Notes under the pieces: generated by a model
Told to the model about the DNA's origin: nothing
Databases searched by the model: none
What the model saw: the letters and a program-made list of their open reading frames with translations, nothing else
Source of the DNA: Palleronia sediminis
Lineage (GTDB): Bacteria; Pseudomonadota; Alphaproteobacteria; Rhodobacterales; Rhodobacteraceae
Length of the DNA stretch: 64,000 bases
NCBI RefSeq assembly: GCF_004358695.1
Contig: NZ_SNAA01000010.1
Coordinates: 1 to 64,000 of the forward strand
Direction of reading: 5' to 3'
Translations under genes and position numbers: made by a program
Part shown: positions 42,501-50,786 of the stretch, one piece after another
How the letters are laid out: the number at the start of each line of letters is the position of its first letter
Position numbering within the stretch: the stretch's first letter is position 1

Positions 42501-42887
42501 ATGACAGACCCGACTCCGCCCGCCTCCTCGTGGGATCTGGCCGCCGACCGGTTCGAGCGCGGCACATGGACCCTGCGCCTGACCCCGCGCGACGGCGAGG
42601 GGCCGCGGCTCGACGTCACGCTCAGGCACCGCCCGGTTCCGGGGGTCGAGACCGCGACCGAGGGCGGCGATACCGTGCTGACCGTGCCCGTCCCGCCCGA
42701 GGCGCTGTCGGACGGTGCCCATACGATCCTCGTCAGCGAACGGAAAACGGGCGCCACCGTCGCGTCGCTGCAGATCGTGGCGGGCGCCCCGCTGGCCGAG
42801 GATATCCGCGCCGAGATCGACCTCGTCCGGGCCGAGCTGGATATCCTGAAACAGGCGTTCCGCCGCCAGTTCGCCGGGCGGGACTGA
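42501..42887 (+). CDS. Small uncharacterised protein
   Basis: A 128-residue acidic cytoplasmic-type protein. The middle (about 20-85) alternates short hydrophobic strands such as TWTLRLTP and VLTVPVPPEALSDGAHTILV, suggesting a beta-sandwich. The C-terminal 35 residues (LAEDIRAEIDLVRAELDILKQ) form a likely amphipathic or coiled-coil helix. I recognise no family. The tight spacing after the preceding unknown gene makes a joint role likely. Confidence 0.65.
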   Translation: MTDPTPPASSWDLAADRFERGTWTLRLTPRDGEGPRLDVTLRHRPVPGVETATEGGDTVLTVPVPPEALSDGAHTILVSERKTGATVASLQIVAGAPLAEDIRAEIDLVRAELDILKQAFRRQFAGRD

Positions 42888-43010
42888 CACGCCCAGCGGC
42901 CCTGCCCGCGCCATCTTGTTGCCGCGCGGACCGCTTTGTTGTCCCGCCCGTATCCCATTATCGCCGCGATTGTCCGGCATACCCGTCATCGGGGCGCCGC
43001 TTGATGGGAT

Positions 43011-43922
43011 ATGACGATGGATCGACTGACCGAGATGGAAGCCTTTGCCACCGTCGTGGATCAGGGGGGGTTCACCGATGCCGCCCGCAAGCTCGGGATC
43101 TCGAAATCGGCGGTCTCCAAGCATGTTTCGTCGCTCGAGGCGCGGCTGGGGGCGCGGCTGCTGAACCGCACCACGCGCCGCGTCAGCCCGACGGAAATCG
43201 GGCTGGTCTATTACGACCGCGCGCGGCGGGTGCTGAACGATGCCGGCGAGGCGGATTCCATCGTCACCTCGATGCAATCGGCGCCCTCGGGGCTGCTGCG
43301 CATCAGCGTCGCCACCGATTTCGGGGTCAACCACCTCTCGCCGATCCTGGGCGAGTTCCTCGGCGAATATCCCGACATCACGATCAACATGATCCTCAAC
43401 AACCGCTATGTCGAACTGATCTCCGAAGGGTTCGACATGGCCGTGCGCATCGGCGAACTCGAGGACAGCACCCTGCGCGCCCGCAAGCTGTGCGAGACGA
43501 CGCGCCGGATGATCGCCGCCCCGGCCTATTTCGAGAAATACGGCCGCCCGCAAAAGATCGACGACCTCAACGATCACAAGCTGCTGCACTATTCCAGCCA
43601 GTCGAACGGCGCGGTCTGGAAACTGACGGCCCCCTCGGGCGAGAAACGGCAGGTGCGCACGGCCGGCTGGCTCAGCGTCAATGACGGCCAATCGCTGCTG
43701 AACGCGGCGATCTCGGGGCTGGGTATCGCCTATCTTCCGTCGTTTCTCTATGCCGACGCGCTGCGCGCGGGCCTCGTCGAAGAGGCGATTCCCGACCTGC
43801 CCGTCGAACAGCAGGGCGTCTATGCCGTCTATCCGCCGGGCCGGTTCACCCAACCCAAGGTCCGCGCCTTCATCGACTTTCTCGCGCGGTCCTTTGCCGA
43901 AAAGGGGCCGGATGGCTGGTGA
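43011..43922 (+). CDS. LysR-family transcriptional regulator
   Basis: A 303-residue LysR protein. The helix-turn-helix is in residues 3-62 (EAFATVVDQGGFTDAARKLG, KSAVSKHVSSLE) with the AARLLNRTTRRVSPTE-type wing of the CrgA/DsdC-like subgroup, and the effector domain covers about 90-295. An ATG two codons later (43017) is an alternative start. It stands alone: the preceding gene ends 123 bp upstream and the OmpA gene is convergent 6 bp away, so its target is not evident from context. Confidence 0.85.
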   Translation: MTMDRLTEMEAFATVVDQGGFTDAARKLGISKSAVSKHVSSLEARLGARLLNRTTRRVSPTEIGLVYYDRARRVLNDAGEADSIVTSMQSAPSGLLRISVATDFGVNHLSPILGEFLGEYPDITINMILNNRYVELISEGFDMAVRIGELEDSTLRARKLCETTRRMIAAPAYFEKYGRPQKIDDLNDHKLLHYSSQSNGAVWKLTAPSGEKRQVRTAGWLSVNDGQSLLNAAISGLGIAYLPSFLYADALRAGLVEEAIPDLPVEQQGVYAVYPPGRFTQPKVRAFIDFLARSFAEKGPDGW

Positions 43923-43928
43923 GCCCGG

Positions 43929-44858
43929 TCAATCGGGCAATACAACCTCGACCCGGCGGTTGAAGAGCCGCCCCTCGGCCGTTCCGTTCGAGGCGCGCGG
44001 CGCGAGGTATCCGACGCCCTGCGCGCGCACCTGCCCCGGCGGCACGCCATAGGCCTGAACGAGACGCCGGCGCACCGCCTCGGCCCTTTGCCGCGAAAGC
44101 GCGATATTGCCTTCGAGCGCGCCTTGCGCGTCGGTATGCCCGACAAGCACGATCTCGCGCGCGGGGTCGTCGATCAACCCGCGCGCCAGTTCCGTCAGCG
44201 ACGCGAAATCCCCCCCGTCAAGCTCGGATGACCCGGTCGAAAAGCTCAGATCGTCCAGCGGCGCGTGGCCCTGCGCGGCAAGAACCGCCCAGACATCGCC
44301 CGCGGCGGGACCGGCCGTCGGCGCGGCCGGAACGGCGGCGGCCGCGGGCGCGGCGGCGGCGTCCTCGGACCGGGTTTCCTGCAGATAGGTGACGCCGCCC
44401 GCCGTGCTGACCATCAGCGCCAGACGCTCCCGGCCCTCGGGTCCGGCGGCCAGCAGATAGGCGAAATCGCCCAGATCGACGAGCATCTCGGGCCCCGGCA
44501 AAGTGGCCGAGCCAAAGCGGAAATCGAACCCGCCGCAATCGACCGAGCGGCAGGAAAACACGACCTCCCAGCCCGCGGCGTCCAGTTGGGCGCGCAGCGT
44601 GTCCGCCAGCGCCTCGGTCCCGCCATGGCCCGCGATCTGCCAGACCCGGCGCGCCGTGGGACCGGGTAGCGAAACGCGGGGGATCTCGCCGTTCAGGGCG
44701 GGGCCGGCGGGCACCTGCGCGGCCGCGTCCGACCGCAGCTCGCGGGCCAGATCGGCGTCGGGCGGCAAGGCCAGCGACAGCGCCGCCACCGCCCCCGGCG
44801 CGAATAGCATCGCCCCGAGCAGCAGCGCCGTCCCCGGACCCCCCGCGCGCCGCGTCAT
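43929..44858 (-). CDS. Exported OmpA-domain envelope protein
   Basis: A 309-residue protein with a hydrophobic export signal (GTALLLGAMLFAPGAVAALS), a middle domain containing three cysteines (FSCRSVDCGG, LVDLGDFAYLLAAG), an Ala/Pro-rich linker at about 175-200 and a C-terminal OmpA-type peptidoglycan-binding domain (about 205-309: LSFSTGSSELDGGDFASL, VLVGHTDAQGALEGNIALSR, GVGYLAP, NRRVEVVL). It probably tethers the envelope to murein. ATG 44858 overlaps the GNAT gene stop by 4 bp. Confidence 0.85.
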   Translation of the reverse strand: MTRRAGGPGTALLLGAMLFAPGAVAALSLALPPDADLARELRSDAAAQVPAGPALNGEIPRVSLPGPTARRVWQIAGHGGTEALADTLRAQLDAAGWEVVFSCRSVDCGGFDFRFGSATLPGPEMLVDLGDFAYLLAAGPEGRERLALMVSTAGGVTYLQETRSEDAAAAPAAAAVPAAPTAGPAAGDVWAVLAAQGHAPLDDLSFSTGSSELDGGDFASLTELARGLIDDPAREIVLVGHTDAQGALEGNIALSRQRAEAVRRRLVQAYGVPPGQVRAQGVGYLAPRASNGTAEGRLFNRRVEVVLPD

Positions 44859-45577
44859 TCGGCCGGCCGGACGCGGTAATGATAGCATGCGGCTCCCTCC
44901 ATCCCCATCGCGGCATAAAGAGCCGCGGCCGCGGTGTTCGCCTCGGTCGCGAGTAGCGCGAACGTCGTGGCCCCCTGCGTCGCGGCCCATGCGGCGGCGC
45001 AGAGCATGACGTTGCGCCCCACCCCGGCGCGCCGCAGCGACGGCCGCACCTCGAGCGCGTGCAGCATCGCCAGGTCGCCATCCACCGCGACAAAGGCCGC
45101 TGCGGCCGGCGCATGGCCCGACCGCCCGAGGATCGTGACGCGCGGGACGGCCACACGCTCCATCACCGCGATGCGGTCGGGGCCGATGCCGCCCTCGGCC
45201 CAGATGTCGCGCTGGGCCTGCAACGGCGGCCAGACGAGAAAGCCCGTGCGCGGCGGCGCAGGCTCGGCCGTCAGGCGCGCCACCGGCGCGGCCCAGAGCA
45301 TCGTGCGATCCCGCATCGCGTATCCCCGCGCGGCCAGCGCCGCATCGAGCGAGGCCTGATCCGCGCGCACCGCGAAAACGGGCGGCTGGCCGCGATCGGC
45401 CATCGCCCGCTCGGCCGCGTCGATGCCGCCGGCGTCCAGCGCGCCGGTCAGGCGGGCCGACCGGGTGCGGTTCCCGCCGCCCTCGCCGATCCCGACCGAG
45501 AACGGGCCTGCCGCGACAACCCGCGCGGGCGGCCATGTCGCGCGCAGCGCCGCCATGGCGCGGTCGGTCGAGATCAT
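44855..45577 (-). CDS. GNAT-family N-acetyltransferase
   Basis: A 240-residue protein with a degenerate N-terminal half and a C-terminal acetyl-CoA-binding GNAT fold. The latter includes MLHALEVRPSLRRAGVGRNVM (the R/Q-x-x-G-x-G/A acetyl-CoA loop) and ANTAAAALYAAMGMEGAACYHYR at the end. ATG 45577 overlaps the preceding gene by 4 bp. The substrate is unknown; two-lobed GNAT proteins of this type often act on small amines or protein N-termini. Confidence 0.8.
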   Translation of the reverse strand: MISTDRAMAALRATWPPARVVAAGPFSVGIGEGGGNRTRSARLTGALDAGGIDAAERAMADRGQPPVFAVRADQASLDAALAARGYAMRDRTMLWAAPVARLTAEPAPPRTGFLVWPPLQAQRDIWAEGGIGPDRIAVMERVAVPRVTILGRSGHAPAAAAFVAVDGDLAMLHALEVRPSLRRAGVGRNVMLCAAAWAATQGATTFALLATEANTAAAALYAAMGMEGAACYHYRVRPAE

Positions 45578-46305
45578 TGGGCCAGCTCGGGAAACATCTC
45601 GGACAGGCGCGCCACGGCGACGTCGAGACGCGCCGCATCGGTCCCGCGCAACACGACGCTGACCGCCATCGTGCCCGAGACATGCCCCGGATAGCTGCCG
45701 ATCGAGAGGTCGGGAAAATCGGCCTGAAGCACGCCGAGCGGCCCGGCGATATCGCCCTCGCCGCGATGCAGGATCACCGACCGCGAGACGAGCGGCGTGC
45801 CATGCGTCAGCCGGGGCAGGACCGAATCCAGCATAGCGGCGAAAATCGACGGCACCCCCGCCATGACGTGTATGTTGCCCAGCGAGAAACCGGGCGCGGC
45901 CGACACGGGATTGTCGATCAGCGTCGCACCCTCGGGGATGCGGGCCATGCGCAGACGGGCCTCGTTCAGCTCGGTCCCGCGCGCCTCGTAATGGGCCTGC
46001 AGCGCGGCGCGGGCATCGGCGCGCACGCCGATGGGCACCCCCCCGGCGGCGGCGATGCAATCGGCGGTGATGTCATCATGGGTCGGGCCGATCCCGCCAG
46101 AGGTAAAGAGGTGATCGAACCGCGCCGAAAGCTCGCGCGCCGCCGTCTCGATGGTGTCCGCATCGTCGGGGACAAAGCGGATCTCGCGCAGGTCGATCCC
46201 GTGTTCGCCCAGGCGCCGCGCCAGATGATGGGCATTGCTGTCGCGGGTGCGCCCCGACAGAATCTCGTCTCCGATGACCAGCATCGCGGCGGTGGGGTTC
46301 GGCAT
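45574..46305 (-). CDS. CinA N-terminal-type (MoaB/MoeA-fold) competence/damage protein
   Basis: A 243-residue protein consisting of only the molybdopterin-binding-like COG1058 domain: AAMLVIGDEILSGRTRDSNAHHLARRLGE, FDHLFTSGGIGPTHDD and NPVSAAPGFSLGNIHVMAGVP. It lacks the C-terminal nicotinamide-nucleotide amidase domain of full CinA proteins. In CinA this fold has pyrophosphatase activity on ADP-ribose-type substrates; single-domain forms are common and largely uncharacterised. ATG 46305 begins the conserved N-terminus. It is the first gene of a three-gene run, divergent from map. Confidence 0.85.
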   Translation of the reverse strand: MPNPTAAMLVIGDEILSGRTRDSNAHHLARRLGEHGIDLREIRFVPDDADTIETAARELSARFDHLFTSGGIGPTHDDITADCIAAAGGVPIGVRADARAALQAHYEARGTELNEARLRMARIPEGATLIDNPVSAAPGFSLGNIHVMAGVPSIFAAMLDSVLPRLTHGTPLVSRSVILHRGEGDIAGPLGVLQADFPDLSIGSYPGHVSGTMAVSVVLRGTDAARLDVAVARLSEMFPELAQ

Positions 46306-46461
46306 CGACGGCTCCCTGCGGGGTCTGCGTGCCGGTTCTAGGCCCGGTTCGCGGCGTTTCAAAGCCCCGCCTCGCGCCGCAACCTGATGCGGGCGGCCGG
46401 GCGGGTGGCAAATCCCGCGCCGATCCGTATATTCCCCCGACACCGCGACACGAGGCTTGCT

Positions 46462-47274
46462 TTGGACGACACCGCGAAACCCCGCCTGACCCGCGACGGC
46501 ATCCGCCTTTACGCCCCCGAGGATTTCGCCGGGATGCACAAGGCGGGCCGGCTGGCCGCCAGCATCCTCGACGATATCGCGCCGCTGATCGTGCCCGGCC
46601 AGACCACGGGCGAGATCGACCGCAAGATCACCGAGGCCGTAGAGAACGCCGGTGCCACCTCGGCGACCATCGGGTATCGCGGCTATCGCCATGCGAGCTG
46701 CATCAGCGTCAACCATGTCGTTTGCCACGGGATTCCGGGCGACAAGCGGCTCAAGGACGGGGATATCCTGAATATCGACGTCACCGTGATCGTGGATGGC
46801 TGGTTCGGCGACACGTCGCGCATGTATGTCGCCGGAAAGCTCGGGCGGAAGGCCGAGCGCCTGATCGACGTGACGCATGACGCGCTGATGCTGGGGATCG
46901 AGGCCGTTCGCCCCGGCGCCACCTTCGGCGATATCGGTCACGCCATCCAGAGCTTCGTCGAGGCCAAGGGCATGAGCGTGGTGCGCGATTTCTGCGGTCA
47001 CGGGCTGGGCCGGGTGTTCCACGCGCCGCCCAACGTGCTGCATTACGGCCGTCCGGGCACGGGGCCGGTCCTCGAAGAGGGCATGTTCTTTACCATCGAG
47101 CCCATGGTGAATCTCGGCCGCCCCGAAACCAAGGTGCTGTCCGACGACTGGACCGCCGTGACGCGCGACAAGTCGCTCAGCGCGCAGTTCGAGCATTCGG
47201 TCGGTGTCACCGCCGACGGGGCCGAGATATTCACCCTGTCGCCCGCGGGACGGTTCCACCCCACATACGGGTGA
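46462..47274 (+). CDS. map: Type I methionine aminopeptidase
   Basis: A 270-residue MetAP removing initiator methionine. The metal ligands are visible in NIDVTVIVDGWFGDTSRMYV (two Asp), FCGHGLGRVFH (His), FTIEPMV (Glu) and QFEHSVGV (Glu). The open frame begins 25 codons upstream, but a TTG at 46462 with GAGG six bases before it starts LDDTAKPRLTRDGIRLYAPEDF, which gives the normal family length. No competing ATG lies near. Confidence 0.9.
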   Translation: MDDTAKPRLTRDGIRLYAPEDFAGMHKAGRLAASILDDIAPLIVPGQTTGEIDRKITEAVENAGATSATIGYRGYRHASCISVNHVVCHGIPGDKRLKDGDILNIDVTVIVDGWFGDTSRMYVAGKLGRKAERLIDVTHDALMLGIEAVRPGATFGDIGHAIQSFVEAKGMSVVRDFCGHGLGRVFHAPPNVLHYGRPGTGPVLEEGMFFTIEPMVNLGRPETKVLSDDWTAVTRDKSLSAQFEHSVGVTADGAEIFTLSPAGRFHPTYG

Positions 47275-47316
47275 TCGCGACCGGCGGGCGCCCCGGCTCC
47301 CACGGTTTGCGACGGG

Positions 47317-47874
47317 TCAGGAAAAGGTGAGGAACGCGATCTTCGTGTCGCCATAGCGCCGGATCTCGCCGGGCGTGAAGCCGGCGGGCGGCACGATTTC
47401 AGCCGATTCCTCCCAGACGATCAGAGCGCCCGGCGCGATCCATCCCCCGTCCCGTGCCGAGGCCAGCGCCCGTTCGCCCAGCGAGCGGCCATAGGGCGGG
47501 TCGAGAAACACCAGGTCGGCCGGGCCTCCGGGCGGGGCGGGCGGCAGGCGCGTGGCGTCGGCGCCCAGCAAGGTCGCCGCGTCGTCGAACCCCGCCTTCG
47601 CGATATTGCGCGCGACGATGGAGCGGGCCTTGGACGCGCGTTCGACCAGCGTGGCCGACACGGCGCCCCGGCTCAGCGCCTCGAGCGCCAGCGCCCCCGT
47701 CCCGGCGAACAGGTCGAGCACCCGCGCACCGGCGACCCGGTCGCCCGCGCGCCCGTTGGTCAGCACGTTGAAAAGGCTCTCGCGCACCCGGTCGGACGTC
47801 GGACGGATGGCCGTGTCGCCCCGCTCCGGCCCTTCGAGCGTCAGGCCGCGCCGGGTGCCGCCGACGATCCTCAT
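47317..47874 (-). CDS. rsmD: 16S rRNA (guanine966-N2)-methyltransferase
   Basis: A 185-residue RsmD with the family start MRIVGGTRRGLTLEGP, RPTSDRVRESLFNVL, the SAM-binding VLDLFAGTGALALEALSRGA and the catalytic DPPYGRS. It methylates G966 of 16S rRNA in the assembled 30S subunit. ATG 47874 overlaps the stop of the ferredoxin reductase gene by 4 bp; the gene is convergent with map. Confidence 0.94.
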   Translation of the reverse strand: MRIVGGTRRGLTLEGPERGDTAIRPTSDRVRESLFNVLTNGRAGDRVAGARVLDLFAGTGALALEALSRGAVSATLVERASKARSIVARNIAKAGFDDAATLLGADATRLPPAPPGGPADLVFLDPPYGRSLGERALASARDGGWIAPGALIVWEESAEIVPPAGFTPGEIRRYGDTKIAFLTFS

Positions 47875-49076
47875 GACCTGAGCAGCGCCTTGAGATCCGT
47901 ATCGGGGTCGGCAAGCGTATCGGGGTCGGGCGACCGGCCCATCTCGATCAGGCGCTTTCCGACCATGTAGGCGCGCGCATCGCCCATCGCGTCCACGGCC
48001 AGCAGGGTTTCGCCCGCGTAGTACCAGACCGACGGCCCCGTGCCCTCGCGCGTCACGATCCGGTCCCAGCCGCGATTGAGCCCCGCGATCTGAAGCTTCA
48101 TGTCGTATTGGTCCGACCAGAACCACGGCACCGGCGCATAGTCGCGGCCCGCGCCCATGATGTTGCGCGCCACCGCCGCGCCCATGTCGATGGCGTTCTG
48201 CACCGATTCCAGCCGCGTCGGCTGCCCGCGATAGGGAAAGACGGCGCAATCGCCCGCGGCCCAGACCCGCTCGGCCGAGCTGCGGCCCTGCGCATCGACG
48301 ACCACGCCGCCGTCGCAGGTTATCCCCGCATCGCGGGCGATGGCGCAATCGGGCAGGAGGCCGATGCCGACAATGGCCAGATCCGCCGCAATCTCGCGCC
48401 CGTCGGCCAGCCGCGCGCCCGCGACGCAGCCCCCCTCGCCCGTCAGCCGGTCGAGCGTCGCGCCCTCGATCACCTCGACGCCACGGGCGCGGTGAAGCTG
48501 CCGTACATGCTCGGCCGTCTCGGCCGAGGCGACGCGGCCCAGGATCCGCTGCCCCGCCTCGATCACCGTCACCTCGTGGCCGAGCTTGCGCGCGACCGCG
48601 GCGGCCTCGAGCCCGATATAGCCGCCGCCGACGACGACGAGCCGCCCGGCGGTCCGCAGCGCCGGCTCGAGCGCGTCGATATCTGCAAGCGTGCGGACGG
48701 TGAACGCCCCCGCCAGATCGCCACCGGCCTTGGCGGACAGGCGGCGGGGATGCAGACCGGTGGCCAGAACGCAGTGATCGTAGACCACCGTCTCGTCGCT
48801 CAGCCGGACCGTTCGCCCGGCCGGATCGAGGTCGCGCGCTTCGGTGCCGAGCCGCAGGTCGACCCCCGCCTCGGCATACCAATCCGCGCTGCGCAGAAAC
48901 AGCCGGTCGCGCGCCATCTCGCCCAGCAGGTAGCCCTTGGACAAGGGCGGGCGCTGGTAGGGGCGCCACGGCTCGGCCCCGGCCATCGTGATGCGGCCGT
49001 CGAACCCGGCGGAGCGCAGGGTCTCGCAAACCGACTGGCCCGCCTGGCCGGCGCCGATGACGACGATATGGGACAT
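47871..49076 (-). CDS. FAD-dependent ferredoxin/rubredoxin-type NAD(P)H reductase
   Basis: A 401-residue pyridine-nucleotide disulfide-oxidoreductase-fold protein: FAD loop IVVIGAGQAGQSVCETLR, PYQRPPLSKGYLLGE (the ferredoxin-reductase signature), NAD(P) loop RLVVVGGGYIGLEAAAVARKLG, second FAD motif VWAAGDCAVFP, and a C-terminal reductase domain (about 320-395). Such enzymes feed electrons to [2Fe-2S] ferredoxins of P450 or Rieske oxygenase systems. No ferredoxin or oxygenase gene is adjacent, so the partner is unknown. It is divergent from the peroxiredoxin gene. Confidence 0.88.
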   Translation of the reverse strand: MSHIVVIGAGQAGQSVCETLRSAGFDGRITMAGAEPWRPYQRPPLSKGYLLGEMARDRLFLRSADWYAEAGVDLRLGTEARDLDPAGRTVRLSDETVVYDHCVLATGLHPRRLSAKAGGDLAGAFTVRTLADIDALEPALRTAGRLVVVGGGYIGLEAAAVARKLGHEVTVIEAGQRILGRVASAETAEHVRQLHRARGVEVIEGATLDRLTGEGGCVAGARLADGREIAADLAIVGIGLLPDCAIARDAGITCDGGVVVDAQGRSSAERVWAAGDCAVFPYRGQPTRLESVQNAIDMGAAVARNIMGAGRDYAPVPWFWSDQYDMKLQIAGLNRGWDRIVTREGTGPSVWYYAGETLLAVDAMGDARAYMVGKRLIEMGRSPDPDTLADPDTDLKALLRS

Positions 49077-49168
49077 GGGCCGCTTCCTGCTGGCGAGTTC
49101 GGACGCATTGCCTATAACCTCGGCCCACGGTTTACCGCAACGACGACACCCCTTGAACGAGGCGACAC

Positions 49169-49657
49169 ATGACGATCAGCCAAGGCGACAGCCTGCCCGA
49201 TGCCGGGCTTCTCTGGATGGGCGAGAACGGCCCCGAGCAGGTCCGCATCGCCGACCTGACCCGCGACCGCAAGGTCGTGATCTTCGGCCTGCCGGGCGCC
49301 TTTACCGGCACCTGCACCACGGCGCATGTGCCCAGTTTCCTGCGCAACCGCGACGCGTTGCGCGACAAGGGCATCGACGAGGTGATCTGCGTCGCGGTCA
49401 ACGACCCCTTCGTGATGAAGGCATGGGACGCGGAAACCGGCGCCTCGGAAGGCGGGATCGTGATGCTGGGCGACGCAGGCGCCGAGTTCACGCGCGCCAT
49501 CGGCATGACCTTTACCGCGCCGCCGGTCGGGTTCTTCGACCGCTCCAAACGCTATGCGATGGTGGTCGAGAACGGCGTCGTCCAGACGTTGCAGGTCGAC
49601 GACAACCCCGGCGAATGCAACCTGTCGGGCGGCGAGGCGATCCTCGCCACGCTCTAG
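49169..49657 (+). CDS. Peroxiredoxin (Prx5 type)
   Basis: A 162-residue thiol peroxidase with the Prx5/AhpE-like motif LPGAFTGTCTTAHVPSF; the peroxidatic cysteine is Cys49. Two further cysteines, in EVICVAVN and in NPGECNLSGG, could act as resolving partners. Reduces H2O2 and alkyl hydroperoxides in the cytoplasm using thioredoxin or glutaredoxin. Its last codons overlap the convergent MscS gene by 4 bp. Confidence 0.92.
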   Translation: MTISQGDSLPDAGLLWMGENGPEQVRIADLTRDRKVVIFGLPGAFTGTCTTAHVPSFLRNRDALRDKGIDEVICVAVNDPFVMKAWDAETGASEGGIVMLGDAGAEFTRAIGMTFTAPPVGFFDRSKRYAMVVENGVVQTLQVDDNPGECNLSGGEAILATL

Positions 49658-50517
49658 GCGGCCCCGTCGGGCACGCCTTCGAGGAAAACGGTGCGCGTGG
49701 GGAAAGGGATGTCGACGCCGGACGCGTCGAGCGCCTCTTTCACCGCGCGCTTCATGTCGGCCTGGTAGGCGAAATAATCGTCGGACGAGACCCAGACCCG
49801 CACGAGGAAATCGACCGAGCTGTCGCCGAGATTGTTCACCTTGATAAAGGGCTCGGGCTGCTGCATCGACCGTGGGTCGTCCATGATCGTCTCGCGGATC
49901 ACCTGTTCGGCGCGCGCGAGGTTCGCCCCGTAGCCGACGCCAAAGGTCCATTCGGCGCGCCGCGTGTCATAGACCGAATAGTTGACGATGGTGTTTCCCC
50001 AGACCTCGGAATTGGGGATGATGATCTGCACGTTGGACAGGTCGGCCAGCTCGGTGAAGTTCAGCGAGATATCCTTGACCGTGCCCATCTGCCCGTTCAC
50101 CACGACGAAATCGCCGTTCTTGATGGGGCGGAAAAAGATCAGCATCACCCCCGCCGCGATATTCGACAGCGTCCCCTGAAGCGCGAGGCCGATGGCAAGG
50201 CCCGCCGCACCGATCACGGCGACGACGCTCGTGGTCTGCACGCCGAAGGTGTTCAGCACGAACAGCACCGCGAAACCGATGGCGACATAACGGACGATGT
50301 TGCCGAGGAAGTTGAACAGCGTCTCGTCCAGCTCGGGGCGGCGGGTGCCGATGGCCCTTATGCGCCGCCGCAGCCAACCGCCCACCGCGTAGCCGATGAC
50401 GAGGATGACGATGGCGGCCAGCACGTCGCCCAGAAGCGAGGCGAGGAATTCCAGCGTCAACAGGTCGCCCAGCCGCTGATCCCCCAGAAGCTGAACGTCG
50501 AGGATATCCTGGATCAT
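49654..50517 (-). CDS. Small-conductance mechanosensitive channel (MscS family)
   Basis: A 287-residue channel with three N-terminal membrane segments. TM3 contains [24 protein letters not shown], the pore-lining Gly/Ala-rich helix, followed by the beta domain ([35 protein letters not shown]) and the C-terminal alpha/beta vestibule. It relieves turgor on osmotic downshock. It is the last gene of a seven-gene minus-strand run and overlaps the pterin dehydratase gene by 4 bp. Confidence 0.93.
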   Translation of the reverse strand: MIQDILDVQLLGDQRLGDLLTLEFLASLLGDVLAAIVILVIGYAVGGWLRRRIRAIGTRRPELDETLFNFLGNIVRYVAIGFAVLFVLNTFGVQTTSVVAVIGAAGLAIGLALQGTLSNIAAGVMLIFFRPIKNGDFVVVNGQMGTVKDISLNFTELADLSNVQIIIPNSEVWGNTIVNYSVYDTRRAEWTFGVGYGANLARAEQVIRETIMDDPRSMQQPEPFIKVNNLGDSSVDFLVRVWVSSDDYFAYQADMKRAVKEALDASGVDIPFPTRTVFLEGVPDGAA

Positions 50518-50786
50518 CCGGCCGCCTCGTCCATCGCGCGCGCCAGCGCCACATCCTTGTCGGTCAGCCCGCCCGTGTCATGCGTGGTCAGCCGCACCGC
50601 GACACGGTTGTAGGTGTTGGACCATTCGGGATGGTGATCGGCCTTTTCCGCATGAAGCGCGGCGCGCGTCATGAAGCCGAAGGCCGCCGGGAAATCCCTG
50701 AACCTGAACGTCTTGTCGATGGCCTTGCCATCGTCGGAACGGGTCCAGCCGTTGGCCAGCAGCGGTTGCAGGTCGTCATCGGTCAT
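50514..50786 (-). CDS. 4a-hydroxytetrahydrobiopterin dehydratase (PCD/DCoH)
   Basis: A 90-residue pterin-4a-carbinolamine dehydratase with the conserved core [31 protein letters not shown], here containing the EKADHHPEW active-site histidines, and the end [11 protein letters not shown]. Some bacterial homologues support molybdopterin enzymes rather than phenylalanine hydroxylase. ATG 50786 overlaps the preceding gene by 4 bp and gives the normal short family length. Confidence 0.9.
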   Translation of the reverse strand: MTDDDLQPLLANGWTRSDDGKAIDKTFRFRDFPAAFGFMTRAALHAEKADHHPEWSNTYNRVAVRLTTHDTGGLTDKDVALARAMDEAAG

